From UBA4466 sp963925035 (GTDB taxonomy: Bacteria > Bacteroidota > Bacteroidia > Flavobacteriales_D > Crocinitomicaceae): a stretch of 49,876 bases of DNA. Below the pieces are notes generated by a model. That model was not told where the DNA came from. It did no database searches and saw only the letters and a program-made list of their open reading frames with translations. Location: NCBI GenBank assembly GCA_963925035.1, contig CAWUSK010000025.1:1-49876 (forward strand), in the 5' to 3' direction. Position numbers and translations under genes: made by a program. Shown piece by piece: positions 7,460 to 15,582 of the stretch. Numbering within the stretch: position 1 is the stretch's first letter; each line of letters opens with the position of its first letter.

Positions 7460-9118
7460 TTAAAACTTCATAAAATCATTATCCATCGAATCAGGTCCTC
7501 CAAGATTAATTTTAGTAGAAGCTGAACTCTTTTTTTGAGTTTCTTGTTGTTTGCTATTTTGATTAATTGCTGCTTTAGTCGATATTACTTGCTGCTTTTT
7601 TTTATCATTATCTATTATAAAGAACGAAATAGCTTCCTGTAATTGCACAGCTTGTGCAGATAACTCTTCAGCACCAGCAGCCATTTCTTCAGACGTAGCA
7701 GCATTCTCTTGCACAACTTGATTTAACTCTTGAATAGCACTATTAACCTGTTCAGCACCCATACTTTGCTCCAAACTAGACGCTGTTATTTCTTGAACTA
7801 AATCTGACGTTTTTTGAATATTTGGGACTATAGAACTCAACATTTCTCCTGATTTTTGAGCAATATCAACACTTAAAACAGCTACTTCATCAATTTCAGT
7901 TGCAGCTAATTGACTTCTTTCTGCCAACTTACGAACTTCCGCAGCAACCACAGCAAATCCTCTTCCATGATCACCAGCTCTCGCTGCTTCTACTGCTGCA
8001 TTTAATGCTAGTAAATTCGTTTGTCTTGAGATTTCCCCAATGATTGAAATTTTACCAGCAATAGTTTTCATTGAAATTACTGTTTTACTAACTGAATCAT
8101 TACTTACCCCAATTTCTTGAGCAGCCTGAGTAGCTATTTTTTCTGTTTGCTTAGAATTACTTGTGTTTTGTTGAATATTAGACGTCATTTCTTCCATTGA
8201 AGATGATATTTCCTCTACAGAACTTGCTTGTTCAGTTGCCCCTTGCGACAGATCTTGCGCTGATGAAGACATTTGACTACTTGCAGATGCAATATTATCA
8301 GCACCATTAATAATAATCTCAATGGTTTTTTTAAGATTTTCAACCATATCTTCAAACGATTTTAACAAACCTACATTTGGTTTTCCGTTGATTTTTTGCA
8401 TTTTAACAGTTAAATCACCATCTGCAACTTGGGCTACTATTTTAGCTACATAAGCAGGCTCTCCTCCTAGTTCATTTAACACACTAATAAGGACGTAAAA
8501 ACCTATTATAATTCCAAGGGCAACTCCTATCAAAAGCGTTATTATCATGTTTCTAGAACTTGATTCATAAAGAATATCTGTCTCGTTTTTCGCCTCGGCC
8601 AATGATTCTTCATTAATTTGTATTATTTTACTTAAAGACACCTCAACTCTTTCAATTGCTTTTCTTGCTGATGTTTTAGCTATTTTCCTAGCTTTCAAAA
8701 CAGAATCGGCATTCTTTATTAAGGATAATCTTTTAATTTCATTGTACTGTTTCAAATACATGCTATAGTCTGTCCGAAATTCGTCAAGGATTAATTGACC
8801 TTCATCAGAGGCTATTAAACTTAGCGCTGCAATTTTTGCCTCCATCTCATCAGCACGGTTATCAATAAGATTGATGATTTCTTCCATTTCAGGAAGTGAG
8901 TCTGATAAAATCAAGTTTTTTTCATATTTTGCTAAAAACTGGATGTCCTGGGATACATCTGCTCCTAGTATTAATCTTTGACCATTAACTTCAACTATTT
9001 TCGTTATCTTATCGTTCAATGAACGAGAAGCATTCTCACCAATCATAAAGACTATTACACTAATAATAATCAACACTGAAAACGTAGAAATTAATTTTGA
9101 TTTGATTGTAAGTTTCAT
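7460..9118 (-). CDS. Methyl-accepting chemotaxis receptor
   Basis: This 552-residue chemoreceptor has TM1 at about 11-28, a periplasmic four-helix-bundle-like sensor (about 31-189), TM2 at about 191-212, a HAMP segment (LNELGGEPAYVAKIV..VADGDLTV) and a long signalling coiled coil. The hairpin tip is clear around residues 360-400 (GEISRQTNLLALNAAVEAAR, GRGFAVVAAEVRKLAE), the site that binds CheA and CheW. Q/E-rich helices on both sides hold the likely methylation sites. A flexible Q/K/S-rich tail from about 502 ends in DFMKF. This fits a relaxed version of the CheR/CheB tethering pentapeptide (aromatic-x-x-aromatic). It is the only receptor in the window, 39 bases after cheW, and its ligand is unknown. 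Confidence 0.95.
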   Translation of the reverse strand: MKLTIKSKLISTFSVLIIISVIVFMIGENASRSLNDKITKIVEVNGQRLILGADVSQDIQFLAKYEKNLILSDSLPEMEEIINLIDNRADEMEAKIAALSLIASDEGQLILDEFRTDYSMYLKQYNEIKRLSLIKNADSVLKARKIAKTSARKAIERVEVSLSKIIQINEESLAEAKNETDILYESSSRNMIITLLIGVALGIIIGFYVLISVLNELGGEPAYVAKIVAQVADGDLTVKMQKINGKPNVGLLKSFEDMVENLKKTIEIIINGADNIASASSQMSSSAQDLSQGATEQASSVEEISSSMEEMTSNIQQNTSNSKQTEKIATQAAQEIGVSNDSVSKTVISMKTIAGKISIIGEISRQTNLLALNAAVEAARAGDHGRGFAVVAAEVRKLAERSQLAATEIDEVAVLSVDIAQKSGEMLSSIVPNIQKTSDLVQEITASSLEQSMGAEQVNSAIQELNQVVQENAATSEEMAAGAEELSAQAVQLQEAISFFIIDNDKKKQQVISTKAAINQNSKQQETQKKSSASTKINLGGPDSMDNDFMKF

Positions 9119-9157
9119 AATATTTAATTTTATTTATTTATTTTTACCTTGTATTAA

Positions 9158-9670
9158 CTATAGTGTGCTTTCACTTTTCGTTTCTATAATAGACTCTAAA
9201 TCATTGGATGAAAAAACAGAATCAATATTTAGAAGCATCATAAATTTGTCATTTTCTTTTATCATGCCTTGAATAAAATTTGCTTTGTACTTTGAAACGA
9301 TGGTTGGTGAAGGATGAATCTTACTTTCTTCTAATTCAAAAACCTCTAAAACAGAATCCACTAAAGCTCCAACGACTATTAATTCTTCATCTACTTCTAT
9401 ATTTAATACCAGTATACAAGTATCGATTGTAAATTCGAGAGGAGAAATACCGAATTTTATGCGGGTATCAATCACAGGAAGTACCGCTCCACGAAGATTA
9501 ATTACACCTACTAAAAAATTAGGGGCTTTAGGTACCTTTGTAATTTTAGGGGCTTCTAAAATCTCCATTATCTTCATAACTGGAATAGCGAAATGCTCTT
9601 CTTCCAATCGGAAAGATAGAAATGATTTCGTCTCTCCCGCCAAATCTTCTTTTATTACTTCCTTCTTCAT
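9158..9670 (-). CDS. cheW: CheW, chemotaxis adaptor
   Basis: This is a 170-residue single CheW domain. It couples receptors to CheA in signalling arrays in the cytoplasm. The family pattern is present: FLSFRLEEEHFAIPVMKIMEI at the start, the central NLRGAVLPVIDTR motif, and VDSVLEVFEL. The length is normal, with short polar ends. The start codon overlaps the stop of cheA by four bases (ATGA), and the receptor gene follows. The three gene products should form one core complex. Confidence 0.96.
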   Translation of the reverse strand: MKKEVIKEDLAGETKSFLSFRLEEEHFAIPVMKIMEILEAPKITKVPKAPNFLVGVINLRGAVLPVIDTRIKFGISPLEFTIDTCILVLNIEVDEELIVVGALVDSVLEVFELEESKIHPSPTIVSKYKANFIQGMIKENDKFMMLLNIDSVFSSNDLESIIETKSESTL

Positions 9671-11754
9671 TGTTTTATTTCCATTTCTAAATGATTAGTA
9701 TATAATTCTACTATCTTATGTGTATCCATTACAAGAGCAATTGAACCATCTCCTAAGATAGTTGCTCCTGAAATAAAATCTTGATTTTTATAATATTTTC
9801 CTATTGGCTTCACTACCGCTTGGTATTCTCCAACAATATAATCTACTGTTATCCCTACTTCATTATCTCCATTACTAACTACAATTAATTGAGACTTTTC
9901 ATCAGCGTTTAAACTTTTGTACCCAAACTCTTTACGAATATCTATAAATGGTACTTGCTCTTCATCTAAAATCAATAATTTATTAAAATTACCGAGCATT
10001 TCAGAATTATCGATCTCGTAACATTTATTGACAACAGATAATGGAATGATGTAATTTACACCTGCAATATCCACTAATAAACCGTCAATAATTGATAAAC
10101 TCAAGGGTAATTTAATAGACAGTGTAGTACCAACATTCACTTCTGATTCTACTGCGATAGCTCCTTTTAAATCAGTGATGTTTCTTTTCACAACATCCAT
10201 ACCAACGCCTCTACCAGAGACATCTGTCACTTCGGCCGCTGTTGAAAATCCTGGGTAAAATATGAAATCAAAAAATTCTTTGTCACTTAATTCATCTTCT
10301 TCAGTGATAAACCCTTTGGCAATAGCTTTTGCTCGTACTGCCTCTACATCTATTCCTTTTCCATCATCAATTATTTGAATAAATACAAAAATACCAGAGT
10401 AAAATGCTTTTAATTTCACTGTTCCTTTTCGAGGTTTACCTAACAGTATTCTATCTTCTGCCTTTTCTAAACCATGATCTAAACTATTACGGATAATATG
10501 CATTAGGGGATCGGTCAACGTTTCGATAATCGATTTGTCCAACTCTGTTTCACCACCTTCTGTTACAAATTGAATTTCTTTCCCCAAGTTTTCTGCCATA
10601 TCTCTAACGAGGCGCTGAAAACGACCAAACATATTGTTTATAGGAATCAAAGTCATTCCAAAAGCAATGTCCCTTAAACTTCTAGATAGTTTTTCAACAT
10701 TTTCTGAAATAACTTCTAATTCAGGTGTTTCATTTTTCTCATTGTACAAAGTTAAACTTGCTTGAGTCGTAACTAATTGACTTACAAGATTCATTAATTC
10801 ATCCAATTTATCAGAAGCAACACGGATACTTGAAACTACTTTTTCTTTGCTTTGTAATTTTGTCGCATCTTCAGAATTAGTTTCACTTACCCCATTAGTT
10901 GGAATTAAAACTGCTGAAGATTGAACTTTAGTCCCTATTGTTTCAGCTAATAATTGAATTGAGGTAACATCTGTTTTTAGGTCTTTAAAAATCGTTTCTG
11001 TTACAACTTCATTGAAAGCATTATTGGAAATTAAATTAATAAATGGAATTTCAGTTATTTCAATAATTGAATTTCCTTCTACGAAAACAAAAACATCAAG
11101 TATATCTGTCTTTAAGTAATTCGTTTCAATATATACATCCCAATAAGTAAAACAATCTGTTGGTTTAAGTCCAGCAATTGGCATTTTTTTAAAATGCGGA
11201 ACAACAATACTTTTACCCAAAGAAGCTAACTCCGAAACTAAGTAGAGAGGATTGGATCCATCTAAAAAGATAAGAGAATTGGGTTCAAAGTAAATATGAA
11301 ATGTTTTTGGCTCTATTTTATCAACGTCGTCAGCAGACAAATCGGCTTCACCAGTCATCGAATTTTTTACACCATCTGTTTTATTAATGAACATACGAAT
11401 TTCACTAATTAATCTGGTATGATTATCTTGATTGGATTGGACCTCTAATTCCGAGTCAAAAATAAGTTTATTCAAATGATCAAAAGAAGCTAGTGTCTTA
11501 TTCAAAATTTCTTTTGACAGCTGCATTTCACCTTGTCTAATTTGATCGTATATCGTTTCTAAATCATGAACGAATTCAGCTATTTTAGTCATACCAAACA
11601 TACTACTATTCCCCTTCAGCGTATGCATAACCCTAAAAACCTGCTCAATATTCGACTTATCATTGGGGTTATCTTCCAATGACAACAAAGAAGATTCTAA
11701 GTTCTCTAACAACTCGTTTACTTCTTGAATGTATGTTTCTTTCATTTCATCCAT
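9667..11754 (-). CDS. cheA: CheA, chemotaxis histidine kinase
   Basis: The 695-residue protein has all parts of a working CheA. The Hpt (P1) domain carries phospho-acceptor H44 in VMHTLKGNS. A P2-like region at about 150-260 (IYFEPNSLIFLDGSNPLYLVSELA) is of the type seen in many non-enteric CheAs. The P3 dimerisation helices start at about 311 (RVASDKLDELMNLVSQL). The P4 ATPase domain shows HIIRNSLDHGLE, DDGKGID and GRGVGMD. The CheW-like P5 domain runs from about 555 to the end. It phosphorylates CheY and CheB when receptors signal. It overlaps the upstream cheY by one base (TGATG) and cheW by four bases, so translation is probably coupled. Confidence 0.96.
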   Translation of the reverse strand: MDEMKETYIQEVNELLENLESSLLSLEDNPNDKSNIEQVFRVMHTLKGNSSMFGMTKIAEFVHDLETIYDQIRQGEMQLSKEILNKTLASFDHLNKLIFDSELEVQSNQDNHTRLISEIRMFINKTDGVKNSMTGEADLSADDVDKIEPKTFHIYFEPNSLIFLDGSNPLYLVSELASLGKSIVVPHFKKMPIAGLKPTDCFTYWDVYIETNYLKTDILDVFVFVEGNSIIEITEIPFINLISNNAFNEVVTETIFKDLKTDVTSIQLLAETIGTKVQSSAVLIPTNGVSETNSEDATKLQSKEKVVSSIRVASDKLDELMNLVSQLVTTQASLTLYNEKNETPELEVISENVEKLSRSLRDIAFGMTLIPINNMFGRFQRLVRDMAENLGKEIQFVTEGGETELDKSIIETLTDPLMHIIRNSLDHGLEKAEDRILLGKPRKGTVKLKAFYSGIFVFIQIIDDGKGIDVEAVRAKAIAKGFITEEDELSDKEFFDFIFYPGFSTAAEVTDVSGRGVGMDVVKRNITDLKGAIAVESEVNVGTTLSIKLPLSLSIIDGLLVDIAGVNYIIPLSVVNKCYEIDNSEMLGNFNKLLILDEEQVPFIDIRKEFGYKSLNADEKSQLIVVSNGDNEVGITVDYIVGEYQAVVKPIGKYYKNQDFISGATILGDGSIALVMDTHKIVELYTNHLEMEIKQ

Positions 11755-12122
11755 CAGCGAATCACTTTTTTTATTACCGCAAGCAATTTTTCTTTAACAA
11801 AAGGTTTAATTATCCAACCAGTTGCTCCTAATTTTTTTGCTTCAATTTTTTTAGCTTCCTGCGATTCTGTTGTTAACATTAACATTGGCAGGTATTTGTA
11901 TCGGTCTAATTTTCGTACTTCTTGTAAAAAAGTAATTCCATCCATTACAGGCATGATCAAATCAGAAAGAATCAAGTTAATATTGTCATTTTCCAATAAC
12001 AATTTTAAACCTTCTTGCCCATCAACCGCTATAATTACATTGTAACCTGCGTCTCTCAAAGCAAGTCCAACAACTTCTCTGATACTTTCTGAATCGTCAA
12101 CAATTAGTATGTTTTTTGCCAT
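11754..12122 (-). CDS. cheY: Chemotaxis response regulator CheY (second copy)
   Basis: This 122-residue receiver has the acidic pair D9/D10, phospho-acceptor D54 (LILSDLIMPVMDG), switch residue T84 (MLTTES) and K106 (IIKPF). It is closer to classical CheY than the copy at 2850-3212, with the DLIMPVMDG motif and the TTES switch. Its stop overlaps the cheA start, so it is made together with the kinase. It follows the STAS gene by 57 bases. It is the best candidate for the main output regulator, but that is inference from gene position and motif quality. Confidence 0.93.
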   Translation of the reverse strand: MAKNILIVDDSESIREVVGLALRDAGYNVIIAVDGQEGLKLLLENDNINLILSDLIMPVMDGITFLQEVRKLDRYKYLPMLMLTTESQEAKKIEAKKLGATGWIIKPFVKEKLLAVIKKVIR

Positions 12123-12179
12123 TATTTATTGTTTTTCACTTTTAAACTAATTCGTATTTTTAATCGCACTTACCAGACA

Positions 12180-12674
12180 TTATCCTTCTGATACCTTTTG
12201 TGTTTGAAACTCCGTAAATCCACATGCATTTAGCAACTTTTTATCATCTCTAGAAAAGTCTGCATTAATAGAAATGTATTTTTTTACTGAATAATAGGAT
12301 ACACGAATAGTATGAAACAGTTGAATAATTGTTAAATCTATTTCTGATATATTTTTCAATGTTACTTCAACAAAATCATAGCTTTCAAACACGCTATTCA
12401 CTTTCGAATAAATTAGCTCAATTGTATTAATTGTTACTTTTCCTTCAATTGAAATCAGTATTCTTTTTTGCGTTTTTCTTCGTGAAGGGGTAAATACTAC
12501 TTTAACATTTTCATCATTTATATCCTCCAACTGTGGCCTGTCATCTGGCTGAGGTTTAGGTTTAGGTTTAGATTGAGCTATAACTTCTACCTCATTCTTA
12601 GTCTCAGTCTGAACCTCAATTTCTTTTTTCAATGGAATAAGCTTATCAACTTTCATGTTTTTTCCTAACGCCAT
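12180..12674 (-). CDS. STAS-domain protein with a proline/lysine-rich N-terminal linker
   Basis: The 164-residue product has a low-complexity N-terminal half rich in Lys, Glu and Pro (KPKPKPQPDDRPQ at about 35-47), then a STAS-like domain at about 65-160. Visible strands are ILISIEGKVTINTIELI, FVEVTLKNISEIDLTIIQLFHTI and KYISINAD, followed by KLLNACGF. In anti-sigma-factor antagonists a Ser or Thr sits after the IDLS-type loop; here Thr is present in EIDLT. An alternative start is M7. It sits between parA (4-base gap) and cheY, so it probably works in the same pathway. Its partner is unknown. Small STAS proteins beside CheA occur in other chemotaxis clusters, but the role is not settled. Confidence 0.7.
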   Translation of the reverse strand: MALGKNMKVDKLIPLKKEIEVQTETKNEVEVIAQSKPKPKPQPDDRPQLEDINDENVKVVFTPSRRKTQKRILISIEGKVTINTIELIYSKVNSVFESYDFVEVTLKNISEIDLTIIQLFHTIRVSYYSVKKYISINADFSRDDKKLLNACGFTEFQTQKVSEG

Positions 12675-12678
12675 TATT

Positions 12679-13425
12679 TTAAGAGTTTAATTTTATTATT
12701 TCAACTGCTAAACTTTTATAATCTTTAGCTCCATTTGAAGTAGAAGCATATTTAAGAACGCTTTCACCGTGAGAAGGTGCTTCAGCAATTTTTACATTGG
12801 TGCGTATGTAGCATTTAAAAAGAGAGACATCAAAGTTTTCTTTAATAAATTGTATAACTTCACCTGATATATTTTTTCTCATATCTACATTAACTGCCAA
12901 CACACCTAAAAAAGTTAAATCATTATTCAACACCTCTTTTATTTCGCTAACAGTTCTTATTATGTGATTTAATCCTTGCACACTTAACACATCTAACAAA
13001 ATCGTTGCAATCACCTTTTCAGATGCAACAAGAGCATTTATAGACAACAATGATTTTGAAGGAGGACAATCGATAATTATAAAATCATACTTGGATCTAT
13101 AAGAAGACAACATCTCTTTTAAAATTGCTGTTCGGTTATCAGTGCTATGCAAGGATAACTCTATGTCTGATAGACGTATATTAGAGGGTAGAATATCCAA
13201 ACCTTCTTTACGTACAATCACATCTTCAATTGAATTTTCACCTGTAAACACTTCATAAATACTTAAAGTATCGTCAGAAATACCGAAAGAATAAGAAAGG
13301 TTTCCTTGAGGATCTAGGTCAATCAATAAAACTTTATAATTCATTAGAGCCAAAGCAGAGCCAACATTTGACGCGCTAGCCGTTTTGCCAGTGCCTCCCT
13401 TATGATTTACAACAGAAACAATCAT
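12679..13425 (-). CDS. ParA/Soj-family ATPase heading the chemotaxis operon
   Basis: This 248-residue ParA-type ATPase has the deviant Walker A motif KGGTGKT (residues 9-15, with the signature Lys), Walker A' (LIDLDPQGNLS) and Walker B (FIIIDCPPS). Members of this family segregate DNA or place protein complexes. No parB follows, and it is the first gene of the che operon, which fits the ParC-type ATPases that position chemoreceptor arrays in some bacteria. The call of array positioning is inferred from context; a plasmid-type role is less likely without parB. About 120 bases upstream hold only AT-rich sequence and then an IS remnant, so the operon promoter must lie there. Confidence 0.88.
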   Translation of the reverse strand: MIVSVVNHKGGTGKTASASNVGSALALMNYKVLLIDLDPQGNLSYSFGISDDTLSIYEVFTGENSIEDVIVRKEGLDILPSNIRLSDIELSLHSTDNRTAILKEMLSSYRSKYDFIIIDCPPSKSLLSINALVASEKVIATILLDVLSVQGLNHIIRTVSEIKEVLNNDLTFLGVLAVNVDMRKNISGEVIQFIKENFDVSLFKCYIRTNVKIAEAPSHGESVLKYASTSNGAKDYKSLAVEIIKLNS

Positions 13426-13544
13426 TTTATGATAAACGCTTAACTAGGTTAAAAAAAAAATGAAAACAGTAATATGAAGCTGAAATATAACAAGATTAAA
13501 TCTAATATCTTTCACTTCGTTAAAGTATATTTCAAAAGGTAGAT

Positions 13545-13972
13545 TCAACTAGCTAATGCAAGTTTTTTATTTTCTAGATTAAACATAGTGAAAAATACTT
13601 TTTCTGGTGTCTGTACTTTCAATTTTTTCCGTGGTCTTTTGTTTAACAAGGCCATTATTTTTAGATTTTGACTCTGTTTTATATTGTTTAAGTCCATTTG
13701 TTTAGGGTAAAACTGTCTGATTAATTTATTGATGTATTCATATAATCCTCTTTCATGTGAAGTATATGCATTACAAAAAAACACTTCTGTTTTAAGTTGT
13801 TTAGCAGTGAGTTTATGCAGCAAAAATCCTCTTCCATTGTCATTAGTTATTGTTTTTATGATTAACTTATAGGGTATTAATGCTGAAAACAATAGCCTTT
13901 TGAACCTCTTGCAGTCTTTTGGATGTTAAAGTCTGTATAACTCGTCATTCTATCCACAATTGTTAACAGGCA
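13545..13972 (-). mobile_element. IS30-family transposase remnant, frameshifted
   Basis: Read on the minus strand, the sequence starts inside an IS30-like transposase (LLTIVDRMTSYTDFNIQKTA), then shifts frame near 13885 and goes on as LFSALIPYKLIIKTITNDNG, AKQLKTEVFFCNAYTSHERG, NKLIRQFYPK and RPRKKL to the stop at 13545. The second catalytic Asp (TNDNG) and a candidate Glu are present, but the N-terminal helix-turn-helix and first Asp are gone, the usual SWERG reads SHERG, and the frame is broken. It is dead. Its left end lies 119 bases from the parA start and forms the right edge of the chemotaxis island. Confidence 0.8.
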
Positions 13973-14300
13973 ATTTTTATTTTGAAAACACATTTCATCT
14001 GGTGGCATTTTTCCAATTTCTGTGTGTCGCCTTTCTTGATTGTAAAACCGAATATATTGGTTGACATTTTCATAGAGCTCCAAACCACCATTAGCTGGGT
14101 TGAGATATATTTTCTCGTACTTTAATGATCTCCAAAAACGTTCGATATAAATGTTATCAATTGCCCTTCCTCTAGCATCCATCGATATATGTATCTGATG
14201 TGACTTCAAAGCAGTAATGTATTGGTCACAGGTGTACTGAGAACCTTGATCTGAGTTATGAATTTGAGGTGCTCCGTATTGTGGATGTACATTGGATGGC
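13973..14300 (-). mobile_element. IS3-family OrfB remnant fused to the IS30 remnant
   Basis: The minus-strand frame reads as the C-terminal half of an IS3-type OrfB integrase: GAPQIHNSDQGSQYT with the second catalytic Asp, then the GRAIDNIYIERFWRSLKYEK region with the catalytic Glu, and NQERRHTEIGKMPPDEM near the end. The homology begins at about 14285; the part with the first Asp is missing. At about 13972 the frame passes without a stop straight into IS30-like sequence, so the two elements are joined within one reading frame. An insertion or deletion between nested elements would explain this. It is not functional. Confidence 0.8.
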
Positions 14301-14774
14301 TTTCGAGTAAAAGCGATCCACTGAAAATGCTTTTAGCGCAATCGTTATAAGCAATGATGCATAAAATGAAAATTAGCCTATCAATAATATTATCAAGATA
14401 AGGCTTGGAATAAGTGCGCGTGTCGTTATTACAATCTTAACTATACTATTTCGAAGATAATTAGCAATGATAACAGCTAGTAAACATATGGAATGGACGC
14501 AGATAACTGCAAAAGAAAGCAATAGAATTGATTTTCTTTTCAGAGTAAATAAGTTAAATTAATACAGCAAATGTGTGCCATTGAATCATTCGTTATTCAC
14601 TACATGAATAATTTAATATATCAACAAAATAATAGTCAATAAAAATTGATAATCAATAGATTATGTCTTCTGAATTAATTACTGTTTTGACAAAAAAGGA
14701 CAGGTAAAACATACATAATAATTGAAAAATCGAATCTCCCAATCTTTTATCAGATAATGCATGTCAAATTTACC
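14301..14774. other. Gene-free AT-rich stretch
   Basis: About 470 bases between the IS remnant and the cytochrome gene hold no reading frame that I can support in either direction; the longest ATG frame I noticed encodes about 31 residues and looks random. The first part may be decayed IS sequence. No clear hairpin terminator or promoter was seen. Confidence 0.5.
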
Positions 14775-15278
14775 TTAAGGAAAAAATGTATTCATCAACA
14801 TATAGTCGACATTACCTGCTTGTTGGTGACAACTTATACATGATGCACCTTTTTCCTTTGCGCTGGAAGCAATTGTCTGGTCTTCGTTGATATATCCCCA
14901 AACCCAGCCATTCGCGTCTGCATTTTCATCATTTGCAGCTTTAAAGAGAATCGCATATCGGCCAAGAGATCCATCATCATTAATTAGTTCTTTTACAATT
15001 AGTGATCCTTCGGGAAAAAGTGCTGTACTTTCAATTTTTCCTGCACCATCTAGTTGTGTCGCAGCTATAGTATTAAATCGTGTTCTCAACCTTGGAAAAT
15101 TATGTCCAGACCCAGAACTTTTTGGAAGAAGTTGGTCAGAATTTTTATACCATGTAAAACCTGATGTTTCTTTAGCCATTTTGAATAATTCGAGATCAAT
15201 TCCGTCCAATGTTTTATCTTTCTTACAAGACAATATAAGAAGGGTAAAAGAAATAATTAACGCGCTATTTATTTTCAT
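14775..15278 (-). CDS. Cytochrome P460-like lipoprotein
   Basis: The start at 15278 is chosen because it gives a lipoprotein signal peptide with Cys 18 in the lipobox (LLILSC); the longer frame to 15524 runs over the next gene's coding sequence. The 167-residue product has the P460-type pattern FPEGSLIVKEL, GRYAILFKA, GWVWGYI, and a C-terminal c-type heme site C147-I-S-C150-H151. P460 cytochromes bind a cross-linked heme and detoxify or oxidise small nitrogen compounds, but a P460-like fold alone does not fix the substrate. It should sit on the periplasmic side of a membrane. The neighbours (ttcA and a small conserved gene) give no hint of its role. Confidence 0.75.
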   Translation of the reverse strand: MKINSALIISFTLLILSCKKDKTLDGIDLELFKMAKETSGFTWYKNSDQLLPKSSGSGHNFPRLRTRFNTIAATQLDGAGKIESTALFPEGSLIVKELINDDGSLGRYAILFKAANDENADANGWVWGYINEDQTIASSAKEKGASCISCHQQAGNVDYMLMNTFFP

Positions 15279-15390
15279 TCTAGTATATTTTAATTTGGAG
15301 CTTAGACGAACAATATCGGGAATCCTTTCGGGAATAGAAAAATTATTGCCGTTAATATATTCTTTCCTAAGTTCAGAGCTGCTTAAATAA

Positions 15391-15582
15391 CTACTGTTCC
15401 AATGATTTAAACAACTCTTCATATTCTTGAAAACGATGTTCTCTAATTGGCCGTATTTTCGGTTCGGTATCAAAATGTAATAACAAGCAAGGCGAAATAG
15501 TCTTGTACGTGTCAACGTATTCATAACTCAATAACTCTTTGCTGGCAATCCGCTGCTTGATTTTATTGTGATAAGGATACAT
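15391..15582 (-). CDS. Small protein of unknown function downstream of ttcA
   Basis: A 63-residue soluble, charged protein without signal peptide or membrane segment. Its ATG overlaps the end of ttcA by 20 bases, which points to translational coupling with it. The sequence is well structured (MYPYHNKIKQRIASKELLSYE, then a Leu-rich strand and PIRPIREHRF-like C-terminal end) and does not look like a random frame. I think similar short proteins occur in other Bacteroidota, but I cannot name a family. A link to tRNA thiolation is only suggested by position. Confidence 0.6.
   Translation of the reverse strand: MYPYHNKIKQRIASKELLSYEYVDTYKTISPCLLLHFDTEPKIRPIREHRFQEYEELFKSLEQ

Noticed and set aside
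13426..13544. parS-like site next to parA
   Set aside because: No clear palindrome of the parS type was seen in the AT-rich gap, and no parB gene is present.
14775..15524. Longer 249-residue frame for the cytochrome P460-like protein
   Set aside because: The upstream 82 codons run antiparallel-free through the small gene at 15391-15582 in another frame and lack a signal peptide; ATG 15278 gives a proper lipoprotein signal.
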